From: a virus
DNA length: 22,196 nucleotides
Virus record (IMG/VR): IMGVR_UViG_3300007519_000085
Location: 1-22,196 of that record
Reading direction: 5' to 3' (one strand)
Each line of letters starts with the position of its first letter. Within the stretch, counting starts at the first letter, position 1. The position numbers and the translations under genes are program-made. This document shows, piece after piece, positions 6,452 through 14,459 of this stretch. The notes beneath the pieces were generated by a model. The model saw only the letters and a program-made list of their open reading frames with translations, made no database searches and was not told the DNA's origin.

Positions 6452-8018
6452 GGGGACCCTTCTTCCCTACCAAGTGAGCGCCGTTGAGATGATGGTCGAC
6501 CGCAAAAAGGTTCTGGTTGCCTACGACCTCGGGCTGGGAAAGACCGTCATCACCATCGCTGCAATCGAAGAACTCCGAATGACAAATCAATTGTCCGGTC
6601 CCACTCTGGTGGTGTGCTTATCCAGCCTCAAATACCAGTGGGCCAAGGAGATCGCCAAATTCTCTAACTCCACGTCGATCGTTGTTGACGGCAACTGTTC
6701 ACAGCGTAAAAGCCAATACAAGCAGTACACCGACTTTGACTACGTGATCGTAAACTACGAACAGGTCGTAAACGACTGGGATGACGTTTCCACACTGTCG
6801 TTTGGCTCACTGGTCATGGATGAGGTGACCAGCATAAAAAGTTTCCGCGCCAAGAGATCCAAGAAAGTTAAAGAGATGTCAAGAACGCTTGACATACGAT
6901 TCGGCTTAACGGGAACCCCCATTGAAAATGGTCGCGTGGAAGAGGTCTACTCCATCATGCAGGCCATTGACCCCGACGTTCTGGGGAAGAGGTTCGACCT
7001 CTTTGATGCGACCTTCATAGTGCGAAACAAGTTCGGTGGTGTTGAAAGGTACCGCAATCTGAGTCAGTTACATAAGCGTCTAAAGACTGCATGTGTCCGC
7101 AAGTCACAGACGGATCCTGATGTGGCACCGTTTCTCCCGGACACCATTATTAAAGACCCCGTCTTGGTTCCCTTTGACCGATTCTCTGCTTCCCTATACC
7201 GAACCATTGTTGCTCACCTGCAGGAAGAGTTGTCAGAAGCACAATCACTGTTCGGTCCGTCATGGAGCATCGATGCGCACTACGGTCAAGGACGCGGCCA
7301 TAACCAAGGACCCGGAGACGCATTGCGGGGATCAATTATGAGCAAGGTGACCGCACTTCGGATGTTGTGTGACCACCCAGTACTACTGCTACATAGCGCC
7401 GATGCCTACGGGCCATTCACCGTCGAAGGGTCACAGTACCTCTCGGAACTTTTTGAGGACGAAGCCCTGCGCAATCGCGCACTAAAAGCAAGATCACCAA
7501 AGTTGGCCGTCACTGTTTCCATGGTCAAAGATCATCTCGATGCTGACTCAGAGAACAAACTTGTTGTCTTTTGTTCGTACGTCAAGATGGCGTCCATGAT
7601 CCACGCGGAGTCAGGTGGCGTCCTCTATACCGGACGAATGAATGCTAAGGAAAAAGAAGATGCCAAGGTGCAGTTCCAAACCGATCCATTAACGCGAGTA
7701 TTGGTTTCCACCGACGCTGGCGGTTACGGAGTGGATCTTCCACAGGCAAATCTTTTAATTAATTATGACCTTCCATGGAGTAGCGGCTTAGCAACACAAA
7801 GAAACGGACGCATCAAACGGGCATCTTCTAAGTGGCCCAGCATCATCATTGAGAACGTCTTGATGTCGGAGAGTATTGAAGAGCGTCAATTTATGGTGCT
7901 CCAACAAAAGAGCGCCGTGGCATCTGCTGTTGTGGACGGAAAAGGCATCAATGACCGTGGCGGTCTTGATTTAACGGCTAGTTCCTTGATGGCATTTCTT
8001 CACGAAAACACGCCTTAA
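6426..8018 (+). CDS. SNF2-family DNA helicase/translocase
   Basis: A 530-residue superfamily 2 ATPase with the full SNF2 motif order: LLPYQ before motif I, motif I DLGLGKT (34-40), motif II DEVT (132-135), motif III TGTP (162-165), motif V STDAGGYGVDLPQA and motif VI QRNGRIKRA. Motif II has V-T in place of the more usual A-H. The two RecA-like lobes are joined by an insert at about 190-330 with a Gly-rich loop (YGQGRGHNQGPGD). Phage SNF2 proteins of this size are thought to remodel or displace proteins on DNA during replication. ATG at 6426 is used; ATG at 6444 is an alternative that would reduce the overlap with the zinc-ribbon gene to 8 nt. Confidence 0.92.
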   Translation: MRRAPTMFRGTLLPYQVSAVEMMVDRKKVLVAYDLGLGKTVITIAAIEELRMTNQLSGPTLVVCLSSLKYQWAKEIAKFSNSTSIVVDGNCSQRKSQYKQYTDFDYVIVNYEQVVNDWDDVSTLSFGSLVMDEVTSIKSFRAKRSKKVKEMSRTLDIRFGLTGTPIENGRVEEVYSIMQAIDPDVLGKRFDLFDATFIVRNKFGGVERYRNLSQLHKRLKTACVRKSQTDPDVAPFLPDTIIKDPVLVPFDRFSASLYRTIVAHLQEELSEAQSLFGPSWSIDAHYGQGRGHNQGPGDALRGSIMSKVTALRMLCDHPVLLLHSADAYGPFTVEGSQYLSELFEDEALRNRALKARSPKLAVTVSMVKDHLDADSENKLVVFCSYVKMASMIHAESGGVLYTGRMNAKEKEDAKVQFQTDPLTRVLVSTDAGGYGVDLPQANLLINYDLPWSSGLATQRNGRIKRASSKWPSIIIENVLMSESIEERQFMVLQQKSAVASAVVDGKGINDRGGLDLTASSLMAFLHENTP

Positions 8019-8048
8019 TCCGCTCGACACGCCTCACCGACCCGCTGT

Positions 8049-8088
8049 TTGCCTTATCCGTAACTTGCGTGTACTGTACAAGGTACAC
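8049..8088 (+). promoter_or_regulatory. Candidate promoter with overlapping operator-like dyad
   Basis: TTGCCT at 8049-8054, a 17-nt spacer and TACTGT at 8072-8077 form a plausible promoter in the 85-nt gap between the SNF2 gene and the next gene. Over the -10 lies GTGTAC (8069-8074) paired as an inverted repeat with GTACAC (8083-8088), and a nested palindrome TGTAC-T-GTACA (8070-8080). A repressor bound here would block the polymerase. The AAGGGGAG ribosome-binding site follows at 8092-8099. Confidence 0.45.
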
Positions 8089-8103
8089 AAGAAGGGGAGA
8101 ATG

Positions 8104-8538
8104 ATGGCAAGAGTGGCTGAATCAAAAAGAAAGGCAAGCCCCATGGACTCCGTGGAGGCTCAGGTACGGGAGTTTAAGTACCTGAAGAAGGAAACCGATG
8201 AACTTGGAAAGCGCAGCAAGGTCATCCGCGATGACCTCATGAAATTAGTTGAGAACACTGGATTTGAAGATGATCAGGGACACTACTGGCTGGAATTTGA
8301 CGACGGAATTGACGGCACCGACGCACTGCAGCGTCAACGCCGTGTATCTCGATCTCTCGATGAAGATCAAGCAGAAGAAGTTCTTAAGACGGCTGGCATT
8401 TGGGAAGAGTGCACCGACCTCGTCCGCGTGGTCAATGAGGACAGGGTCATGCAGGCTTTGTACGACGAAAAATTGAATGACGTCGCAGTCGACAAGATCT
8501 ACCCACCCAAGATCACATGGGCTTTGGTACTCAAATGA
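8104..8538 (+). CDS. Unrecognised protein with helical N-terminus
   Basis: A 144-residue protein. Two ATG codons follow each other at 8101 and 8104; the second is chosen because AAGGGGAG ends 4 nt before it, against 1 nt for the first. Residues 20-60 are strongly charged and helical with heptad-like spacing (VREFKYLKKETDELGKRSKV), suggesting a short coiled coil. A middle segment rich in Asp (EFDDGIDGTDA) and a mixed C-terminal domain follow. It is the first gene after a candidate promoter and operator, and is coupled to the DNA-binding gene after it by ATGA. Function unknown. Confidence 0.75.
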   Translation: MARVAESKRKASPMDSVEAQVREFKYLKKETDELGKRSKVIRDDLMKLVENTGFEDDQGHYWLEFDDGIDGTDALQRQRRVSRSLDEDQAEEVLKTAGIWEECTDLVRVVNEDRVMQALYDEKLNDVAVDKIYPPKITWALVLK

Positions 8539-8987
8539 TTGTCGATATCGAAGAAACTTTTCAAGGACTGGATCAGTTCTACCCGGGATCCAAACGCAAA
8601 CGTCGTGACAATAACGAAAAGTCAGTGCCCACTGCAAATACATCGTGGGATGCCAAACCAATCGTCAAGGCTCACGGAGGTGTGGAAACTCAATTCTTTC
8701 TCCCGGGGGCCCTTGCAAACGCACTGGGAAAAACCTCGGTGACAATCCGTTTATGGGAGCGACAATCTTATATCCCGAAAGCACCATTCAGACTTCCCGG
8801 CTATGTGCGGGCCGGAAAAGAAATGCCCGGAAAACGTGTTTACACGCGGGCACTTATCGAGATAACGGTGGAGGAATTTACCAAAAGAAATCTTCTTGGT
8901 GCGCAACGCATCGAGTGGAGCCGACACCACGATCTCACTGTCGTTCTGTATGAACGATGGAGCACATCCCTACAAGAAAATGCCTAA
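8535..8987 (+). CDS. MerR/excisionase-like helix-turn-helix protein
   Basis: A 150-residue protein starting inside the stop of the preceding gene (ATGA). Residues 57-87 read PGALANALGKTSVTIRLWER followed by QSYIPKAPF, the typical helix-turn-helix plus wing of MerR and excisionase-like proteins (ALG.S..TIR.WE..G.IP). After it comes GKRVYTRALIEITVEEF, matching the family's wing-to-helix segment. The N-terminal 45 residues are charged and probably disordered (GSKRKRRDNNEK). There is no obvious effector domain. It may regulate the promoter at 8049 or bind phage DNA in recombination; neither can be decided here. Confidence 0.7.
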   Translation: MIVDIEETFQGLDQFYPGSKRKRRDNNEKSVPTANTSWDAKPIVKAHGGVETQFFLPGALANALGKTSVTIRLWERQSYIPKAPFRLPGYVRAGKEMPGKRVYTRALIEITVEEFTKRNLLGAQRIEWSRHHDLTVVLYERWSTSLQENA

Positions 8988-8995
8988 GGAGAAAA

Positions 8996-9685
8996 ATGCC
9001 TATTGCCGCACGCCGTGTTGCCGAAGCCACAGACTACATTGTCGATGGTGTTGAAGTTGAAGAAGATGTCCTCCTCGAAGAGGACAATGAAGACACCGTC
9101 GCCGATCACTCATCCGCACTTCAATCGGGTTGGGAATCAGCACTTAAAAGTGCTAAGACGGACAAGTCTTTTACGACCGAGTTCAGGTTTACTGATGAAC
9201 CACAATTAGTTAAGTTTCTTGACAGTGCTCCTTTCGCATCTTTTGACCAGCACTGGATTGAACGACCCGGCAAGAAATCATTTGTGTGCTTGGGTGAAGC
9301 AGCCGAGTGCCCATTGTGTGGTATCGGTGATTCACCAAGACCCAAGGCTGCCTTCAGCATTGTAAACCTGTCGGCCGAGGAGCCTGTTGTGGAGATCCTA
9401 TTGACGAGTCCAACCCTGACCCGCCAATTAGCGTCCTTTGATCAAGACGCAAAAACTGGCCCCTTGGATCGCATTTTTTGGTCCATGGCCCGCCAAGGCA
9501 AGGGACCGAAAACCATCTACACAATTTTGCCTGTCAAAGCACGCGACTTATCCGAAGACTGGGGTGCCGACCAGTCTGAGGTTGAATCCTCTATTGATCG
9601 TTTTGAGCCTCTCACGCCGCGAGTTATTTCGTTTACCCCCCGAAACGACATGCTCGAAATATCGCGTGAGATTAGCAGCCGGTAG
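8996..9685 (+). CDS. Probable single-stranded DNA-binding protein with zinc knuckle
   Basis: A 229-residue protein starting at 8996 after AAGGAG (8986-8991). Residues 18-36 are very acidic (VEVEEDVLLEEDNED). Residues 60-215 alternate strands and loops in an OB-like rhythm. FVCLGEAAECPLCGIGD (C98, C105, C108) is a zinc knuckle like that seen in T4 gp32-type and other phage DNA-binding proteins. The segment PKAAFSIVNLS is a typical strand after the knuckle. In cellular SSB proteins the acidic tail is C-terminal, whereas here the acidic part is N-terminal. Placement directly before the polymerase gene supports the SSB call. The family assignment is from memory of similar actinophage proteins. 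Confidence 0.6.
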   Translation: MPIAARRVAEATDYIVDGVEVEEDVLLEEDNEDTVADHSSALQSGWESALKSAKTDKSFTTEFRFTDEPQLVKFLDSAPFASFDQHWIERPGKKSFVCLGEAAECPLCGIGDSPRPKAAFSIVNLSAEEPVVEILLTSPTLTRQLASFDQDAKTGPLDRIFWSMARQGKGPKTIYTILPVKARDLSEDWGADQSEVESSIDRFEPLTPRVISFTPRNDMLEISREISSR

Positions 9686-9706
9686 TCGTATCCGGTTGCT
9701 TTCCCC

Positions 9707-9753
9707 GGACGTCGGAAGAGTTTTTACTCGACAGTTTCGCTCTTCCGACGTCC
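9707..9753 (+). repeat. Long perfect inverted repeat between the SSB-like and polymerase genes
   Basis: GGACGTCGGAAGAG (9707-9720) and its exact reverse complement CTCTTCCGACGTCC (9740-9753) enclose 19 nt. The loop starts with a run of five T's and can form a small nested hairpin, GAGT-TTTT-ACTC (9718-9729). The 99-nt gap 9686-9784 holds little else. No T-run follows the right arm, so a standard intrinsic terminator is not evident, although in actinobacteria terminators often lack it. Alternatives are an mRNA processing or stability element, or a protein-binding site. Confidence 0.7.
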
Positions 9754-9784
9754 ACCCCCTGCCATTGCCAATGCTAAGGACACG

Positions 9785-11764
9785 ATGAACATTGTTACCG
9801 AAGAGTCCGAATTCCTAGACCTTGTTGATCACCTTCGCAAGCAGGACACTTTGTGTTTTGACGTTGAGACCATGGGAGATCACCGTGGGGACCCTTGGAG
9901 AAACGACGTCGTATGGATCGCTCTTTCGGACTTTAATGACTCATGGGTGGTACCGATGGGGCACCCCAATGGCGCATACGTTGAATCTCAGTTTCCACTC
10001 CGCGAGTCAGCACAGAAGCGCATCGAGAAGGGTCTTCCTCTTCGACCTCAGGATTATTCGACGGATGTCAAAAAGGAAGTCAAGATTTTTACGGAACCAC
10101 CAAAGCAGTTAACACGAACATTTGTGTTCTCTGCAATGGCTGATCTTTTCAAGGACGACACCATCACCAAGGTGGGTCACAATCTCGCTTTCGATTTGGG
10201 TTCGGTCGCGAAATATCTGGGCGAAGTTCCAGCAGGTCCGTACGCCGACACCATGATTGCTGCTTTTCTTGTGGATTCCTCTAAGTCGTTTGGTTATGGG
10301 CTAAAAGATGTCAGCAAACTGTACGCCGGAATCACCATGCAAAAGGGCGTCGGCGCCGAGATTGAAAAGTACTCTTTTGACGAAGTCGCTCGGTATGCCG
10401 AGTTGGACGCGCATGCGACTATTTCCGTGTGGAAGGTTCTATCGAATCTCATCGTTAAGGACAACCTTTCTAAGGTATTTGCACTTGAAATGGACGTCCT
10501 GCGCGTGGTCACCGAAATGCGGCTCTCTGGAGCGACGATTGATACCGCTTCACTCACCGACCTAAAAGCGCGATTGGAGTCCGATATTGAGTCGGCCCGT
10601 GGTCGTGTCTATCGCATCGCAGGTGAAGAATTTAATATCAACTCCACCGTGTCCAAACAGCGTTTGCTCTACGGGAAAAAAGGCGACGGTGGACGTGGAC
10701 TCAAACCCACCATGTTGACTCCCGGGGGAAAAGAAAAGAAGCGGACCAAGACGCCCTTGGCTTTGGCTGATTACTCCGTGTCCGCCGAGGCGCTCGATGT
10801 GTTCCGGACGGCGGACCCGCTAGTGGACGCCCTTCTGGATTTCAGCGACCTCAACAAACTTCTATCAACCTATGTTCTTCCCTACATGGGGGGTGTCGTA
10901 ACCCGCGTCATAAATGGGAAAATGAACCGCAGTATGAAAGCCCCGTTACTTGATAAGGGTCGATTGCATACTGACTTCAATCAGATCGGCGCAGCGACGG
11001 GTCGTTTCTCTTCTCGTAATCCTAATTTGCAGAACGTTCCCGCCGCGGGTTCGGATTATGGGAAACTTATTCGGAACCTGTTTGTCGCACCCGAGGGTCA
11101 CCAACTCGTCGTTGCCGATTATTCCCAAATCGAGCCACGCATCATTGCGTCTTTTTCTAAGGACCCTGTGATGCTGGATACCTATCATCAAGGCGGCGAC
11201 ATTTATACGGCCATCGGAGAAACGATGGGTGTTAACCGCAAAGCGGGTAAGGTTCTTGTTCTTTCTATCGCTTACGGCGTTGGAGCCGAAAAGATATCTC
11301 GTCAAATTGACTGCTCGGTAAAGGACGCCGAAGAACTGCTTAAAGAGTTCACCCAAAAGTTTAAGAACATCACCCGGCTCAAGTCGTTAACAATTCGCAC
11401 CGCGCGCAAGAAGGTCCCCGTTCCCTATGTAGGGACACTCACAGGTAGGCGAAGATACTTGCCAGACTTGGTATCCCCGGTGTGGTGGCAGGCCGCAAAG
11501 GCCGAACGTCAAGCATTCAATACTTTGATTCAAGGATCCGCTGCCGATGTCATGAAGATTGCCATGGTGCGCGCGTTCCAGCAAATACCGGAGTCAGCAA
11601 GTTTAATCCTTACTGTCCATGACGAATTAGTGACTGTGACTCCCCGCGACCTTGCGGAGGAAACAGCCGAGTGCATACGCACAGCCATGGAAGGAGTTCA
11701 TGTTCTGCAAGTCCCTTTGGTCGCTGACGTAGAAATTGTTGACAAATGGGGGGAAGCAAAATGA
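9785..11764 (+). CDS. polA: Family A DNA polymerase with 3'-5' exonuclease
   Basis: A 659-residue PolI-type polymerase starting after TAAGGACACG. The exonuclease domain (residues 1-215) keeps Exo I D26-x-E28 (FDVET), Exo II GHNLAFDLG and Exo III YAELDAHAT. The polymerase domain has motif A DYSQIEPRI (D445), motif B RKAGKVLVLSIAYG (485-498) and motif C TVHDELV (D613). No 5'-3' exonuclease domain is present, as usual for phage PolA. Aligning motif B with E. coli puts Leu493 at the Phe762 position, and Ser replaces the following Gly. Leu at this site has been linked to slower, more accurate phage polymerases. This is presumably the replicative polymerase. Its stop overlaps the next start (ATGA). 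Confidence 0.95.
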   Translation: MNIVTEESEFLDLVDHLRKQDTLCFDVETMGDHRGDPWRNDVVWIALSDFNDSWVVPMGHPNGAYVESQFPLRESAQKRIEKGLPLRPQDYSTDVKKEVKIFTEPPKQLTRTFVFSAMADLFKDDTITKVGHNLAFDLGSVAKYLGEVPAGPYADTMIAAFLVDSSKSFGYGLKDVSKLYAGITMQKGVGAEIEKYSFDEVARYAELDAHATISVWKVLSNLIVKDNLSKVFALEMDVLRVVTEMRLSGATIDTASLTDLKARLESDIESARGRVYRIAGEEFNINSTVSKQRLLYGKKGDGGRGLKPTMLTPGGKEKKRTKTPLALADYSVSAEALDVFRTADPLVDALLDFSDLNKLLSTYVLPYMGGVVTRVINGKMNRSMKAPLLDKGRLHTDFNQIGAATGRFSSRNPNLQNVPAAGSDYGKLIRNLFVAPEGHQLVVADYSQIEPRIIASFSKDPVMLDTYHQGGDIYTAIGETMGVNRKAGKVLVLSIAYGVGAEKISRQIDCSVKDAEELLKEFTQKFKNITRLKSLTIRTARKKVPVPYVGTLTGRRRYLPDLVSPVWWQAAKAERQAFNTLIQGSAADVMKIAMVRAFQQIPESASLILTVHDELVTVTPRDLAEETAECIRTAMEGVHVLQVPLVADVEIVDKWGEAK

Positions 11765-12174
11765 GGTGGCCTTTCAGAAAAAGTAAGCCAATAGTTGTTG
11801 GAACACAGACTGTTAGCGTCTCCGATGTTGTCCGACGATTTCTTTTGGACACCAATATCCCTGACGTACAGCAATTAAGTGTTCTACTTGGATTGGACCC
11901 CATCGATGAAGACATGTCGGCTGAAGAGCAAGCCGAATCGGATGACCGAACCCGCAGGGCGGCTCCTTTGATGCCGGTGATCTCGCTCTTCGCATCCGCG
12001 ATGGCGGTTTCCTTCGTCCAATACATCGACATCTTGGCTCCGGTTTCCGGACGAACTGAGCAGGAAATCGCTTCTACTTCCTCGGTCATCCAGCAACTCT
12101 GCTTGTCGACTTCGCTGGGGACTGTGACACAACTGGAAGATCTTGGCTTGATTCATTACGGGTATCGAGAGTAG
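11761..12174 (+). CDS. Unrecognised actinophage-type protein
   Basis: A 137-residue protein coupled to the polymerase gene by ATGA. GGGGGGAAG upstream acts as ribosome-binding site; an in-frame ATG at 11746 would add MGGSK. The N-terminus is basic (MRWPFRKSKP). A helical stretch follows (SVSDVVRRFLLDTNIPDVQQLSVLLG), then an acidic segment (DEDMSAEEQAESDD). A hydrophobic helix comes next, LMPVISLFASAMAVSFVQYI, which could be buried or membrane-associated. I recall similar small proteins beside RecA and zinc-ribbon genes in actinophages, without assigned function. Confidence 0.7.
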   Translation: MRWPFRKSKPIVVGTQTVSVSDVVRRFLLDTNIPDVQQLSVLLGLDPIDEDMSAEEQAESDDRTRRAAPLMPVISLFASAMAVSFVQYIDILAPVSGRTEQEIASTSSVIQQLCLSTSLGTVTQLEDLGLIHYGYRE

Positions 12175-12181
12175 GAGAGAC

Positions 12182-12517
12182 ATGTCAAACAATTCGTGGT
12201 GGGCAAAGAAATTGGGAACCGACGGGCCTGTCCCACCCAGTACTCCACCGTCCACCCCCCGACCCACTCCGCGATTACCCAGTGTCCCTGTAGTCACACC
12301 ACAATCCGCACCAAATGTGCAAGTCACCACAGAGAATATGGCCGAAGTGGCCATGCTGTGGCAAGGCGGCGAGGGAACTCGTCGAGAGACATCTAATTGT
12401 CCTTCTTGTGGCAGTGACCTCTTTTTTTCTCGATCCAACAGTGGTTCTGCTGTGCCACCCAGATGTTACTCATGTGGTTACACAGAAGGCCGTCAAATGC
12501 AAGGAGTTCCTTCATGA
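12182..12517 (+). CDS. Pro-rich zinc-ribbon protein
   Basis: A 111-residue protein starting after AGGAGAG. It opens with NNSWWAKKLG, followed by a Pro/Thr/Ser-rich disordered linker (residues 16-48). A helix follows (MAEVAMLWQGGEGTRRET), then a zinc ribbon with SNCPSCGS and RCYSCGY (two CxxC knuckles about 20 residues apart). This exact order, WWxxKLG, Pro-rich linker, GGEGTR and zinc ribbon, is one I recall from many actinobacteriophages, where it has no proven function. It is followed by and overlaps the RecA gene (ATGA), so a link to recombination or DNA binding is possible. Confidence 0.75.
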   Translation: MSNNSWWAKKLGTDGPVPPSTPPSTPRPTPRLPSVPVVTPQSAPNVQVTTENMAEVAMLWQGGEGTRRETSNCPSCGSDLFFSRSNSGSAVPPRCYSCGYTEGRQMQGVPS

Positions 12518-13560
12518 TCAATCCCGACGCGCAAAAAGTAATTTCCATACTCAACAAGAAACTAGGTGACGGCACCGTCGTACTGGGGTCCAGCATTGAG
12601 TCCAATCTTGTCCCACGTTTCACAACAGGATCGGTCACCTATGACTACGTATTGGGTGGTGGCTTCCCGGGAAATCAGTGGAATGAATTGATTGGGGAAC
12701 CCAGCCATGGCAAGACCCTTATCGCGTTGAAGACGGTCGCCGCCAATCAGATCAAAGATCCCGAGTTCACGACCGTGTGGGTAGCGGCAGAGCAGTGGGT
12801 GCCGGAATATGCGGAAATGTGCGGGGTGGACTCATCACGCGTCATCGTTGTTGAGACCACAATCATGGAAGAAGCATTCGATGCGGTGATTGCATTTGCG
12901 GAGTCCAAGGCGGTCGACTGCATTGTTATCGATTCTTTACCGGCCCTGAGCCCTTCCCCTGAGATGGCAAAAAACATGGACGAGATGACCATTGGTCGTG
13001 GCGCACTGTTAACCAACAAGTTTTTCCGAAAAGTCGGCGCAGTGATGAAGCGGAGTTTAATAGAGCAAGAACGCCCCATTCTTGGGATCCTTGTTAACCA
13101 GTGGCGATTCAAGATAGGCGTCATGCACGGAGATCCCCGGACAACCCCCGGCGGCGTAGGTAAGGACTACGCATTTTTCACGCGGTCTGAAGTGAAGCGG
13201 GATGAGTGGATCGAAATCGGAACCGGAAATAGCAAGAAGCGGGTTGGACAACGCATCCGCATTCGGACAATAAAGAACAAAACTGCTCCCCCGCAACGGG
13301 TTGCCTACGTGGACGTGTACTTCGACCACGGTGGTGCCTGCTTGCCGGGGGACTACGACTTCGCCAAAGAGATTGCTTCTTTGTGCGTGGTCAAGGAGAT
13401 CATCACTCGAAAGGGTGCTTGGTACTACTTCAAGGATGACAAGTGGAACGGCATGGAAGCCGTCGTCACCGCCATCCGCGAAGAAGTCGATCTCCGCGAG
13501 GAACTGGAGCACCTCGCACTTACAACTACTGATGCTCCTATACCCATGGAGGTTTCGTGA
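12514..13560 (+). CDS. recA: RecA-like recombinase
   Basis: A 348-residue strand-exchange ATPase. The start at 12514 overlaps the preceding stop (ATGA) and has AAGGAG 8 nt upstream. The RecA core is clear: a short N-terminal helix (residues 4-18), a TGS...D.VLGGGFP segment, and Walker A GEPSHGKT (61-68). The catalytic Glu is at about 93 (VAAEQW), and Walker B IVIDSLPALSP carries D140. The NQ pair (195-196) leads into loop L2 with KIGVMHGDPRTTPGG, as in RecA's KIGVMFGNPETTTGG. The C-terminal 60 residues differ from bacterial RecA. In phages this protein supports recombination-dependent replication and repair. Partners nearby are a Cas4-like nuclease and two resolvase-type nucleases. Confidence 0.9.
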   Translation: MINPDAQKVISILNKKLGDGTVVLGSSIESNLVPRFTTGSVTYDYVLGGGFPGNQWNELIGEPSHGKTLIALKTVAANQIKDPEFTTVWVAAEQWVPEYAEMCGVDSSRVIVVETTIMEEAFDAVIAFAESKAVDCIVIDSLPALSPSPEMAKNMDEMTIGRGALLTNKFFRKVGAVMKRSLIEQERPILGILVNQWRFKIGVMHGDPRTTPGGVGKDYAFFTRSEVKRDEWIEIGTGNSKKRVGQRIRIRTIKNKTAPPQRVAYVDVYFDHGGACLPGDYDFAKEIASLCVVKEIITRKGAWYYFKDDKWNGMEAVVTAIREEVDLREELEHLALTTTDAPIPMEVS

Positions 13561-14093
13561 GATATGCCATAACCCTTGTCAGTGCACTGTTGGGTGCAAC
13601 CTTAGTTATTACAGCGTCAACCACCACTACGGCGACCAACGCGTACGCGCCACCTCCAGCCGCAATTGTGGCCCGGGATTCGATCCCCACCAATGCCGTA
13701 GCGAGTAAGAAAAAGAAGTGGTCGTGCGAGGATGTACTCGCGCGTCGTCTTCATCGTGAAGGTTTTCGAGGGAAGAATCTCCGTGAAGCGTGGGCAATTG
13801 CCATGCGAGAATCAGGAGGAAATCCCGGTACGCGCTACGTCGCAATTCGGGACGACTCTTTTGGTATTTTTCAGATTAACATGATTGGGAGTCTGGAATC
13901 TGTTCGGAATGCAAAGTTCCGAAAGTATGTTCCGGGGTACAAGAGCAAGAATGATTTGTTTGACCCCGCCGTCAATATTCGTGTTGCGTCTTTTATGTCG
14001 CAGGGTGGTGATGACTGGTCCAATTGGGTCTCTCCTACATTTGGGAAAGCGCAGTATTTTTACGGTAAGTACCCGTGCAGGGTGTTACCTTAA
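13557..14093 (+). CDS. Secreted lysozyme-like lytic transglycosylase
   Basis: A 178-residue protein starting at GTG, coupled to recA (GTGA), with GGAGGT just upstream. Residues 1-31 are a Sec signal peptide: short basic start, hydrophobic core (LVSALLGATLVITA) and an AYA cleavage site. A linker (32-55) ends in KKKK. The catalytic domain spans 57-178: the likely catalytic Glu is E85 in AMRESGGNP, followed by DSFGIFQIN, the signature of SLT/goose-type lysozyme folds that cut peptidoglycan glycan strands. It has no separate wall-binding domain. It could be a signal-bearing endolysin that works without a holin, or a wall-remodelling enzyme. Its position inside the replication operon is unusual for a lysis gene. 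Confidence 0.8.
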   Translation: MRYAITLVSALLGATLVITASTTTTATNAYAPPPAAIVARDSIPTNAVASKKKKWSCEDVLARRLHREGFRGKNLREAWAIAMRESGGNPGTRYVAIRDDSFGIFQINMIGSLESVRNAKFRKYVPGYKSKNDLFDPAVNIRVASFMSQGGDDWSNWVSPTFGKAQYFYGKYPCRVLP

Positions 14094-14118
14094 ATTTAAG
14101 ACACGCCACTGCGATGTG

Positions 14119-14147
14119 TTGCATGCATGTGCTGCACAGGATACAGT
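14119..14147 (+). promoter_or_regulatory. Candidate promoter giving a leaderless transcript
   Basis: TTGCAT (14119-14124), a 17-nt spacer and TACAGT (14142-14147). The expected transcription start, 6-7 nt after the -10, coincides with the ATG at 14154, which lacks a ribosome-binding site at normal distance. Leaderless mRNAs are common in actinobacteria. The spacer carries the palindrome TGCATGCA. Confidence 0.5.
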
Positions 14148-14153
14148 TCTCGC

Positions 14154-14459
14154 ATGAGCGAGCGTGAAGTAACCGACATTAATAATTTAGTTGGTGAAGC
14201 ACTGCAGCGCGAATTTGGAAGCCGTACCTCTTTCCAGTGGGACGACGTCGCTAATTTCGCAATACATACGTTTACGAATGACATTACCGCCTCCCGGAAA
14301 TTGCCTCCCGGCGCCAAGTTTATTTCTGAAGATAGGTTGCGCAAGGAGATCGCGCACTCGATCCGAAGATTGCACTCCGGCCACACGGGAACTACGGGTA
14401 TCGCTTTTTGCTCGGCCCGTGAGTTGTCTGCACAGATTGCCGAGGGTTATGAAGACTGA
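14154..14459 (+). CDS. Unrecognised protein, probably leaderless
   Basis: A 101-residue protein beginning MSEREVTDINNLVGEAL. ATG 14154 is chosen because it lies where a transcript from the promoter at 14119 would start; an in-frame ATG at 14127 would fall inside that promoter. The protein is mainly helical, with charged helices (SEDRLRKEIAHSIRRLHSG) and a short Gly/Thr turn. It might be a small DNA-binding protein, but I see no clear HTH. It is the first gene of a unit that continues into the resolvase-like nuclease gene, which it overlaps by 11 nt. Confidence 0.7.
   Translation: MSEREVTDINNLVGEALQREFGSRTSFQWDDVANFAIHTFTNDITASRKLPPGAKFISEDRLRKEIAHSIRRLHSGHTGTTGIAFCSARELSAQIAEGYED

Noticed and set aside
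14257-14274. An 18-nt string here recurs with one mismatch at 18412-18429 (TCGCAATACATAC core)
   Set aside because: One copy is inside a coding sequence, and a single near-match of this length in 22 kb is not clearly beyond chance.
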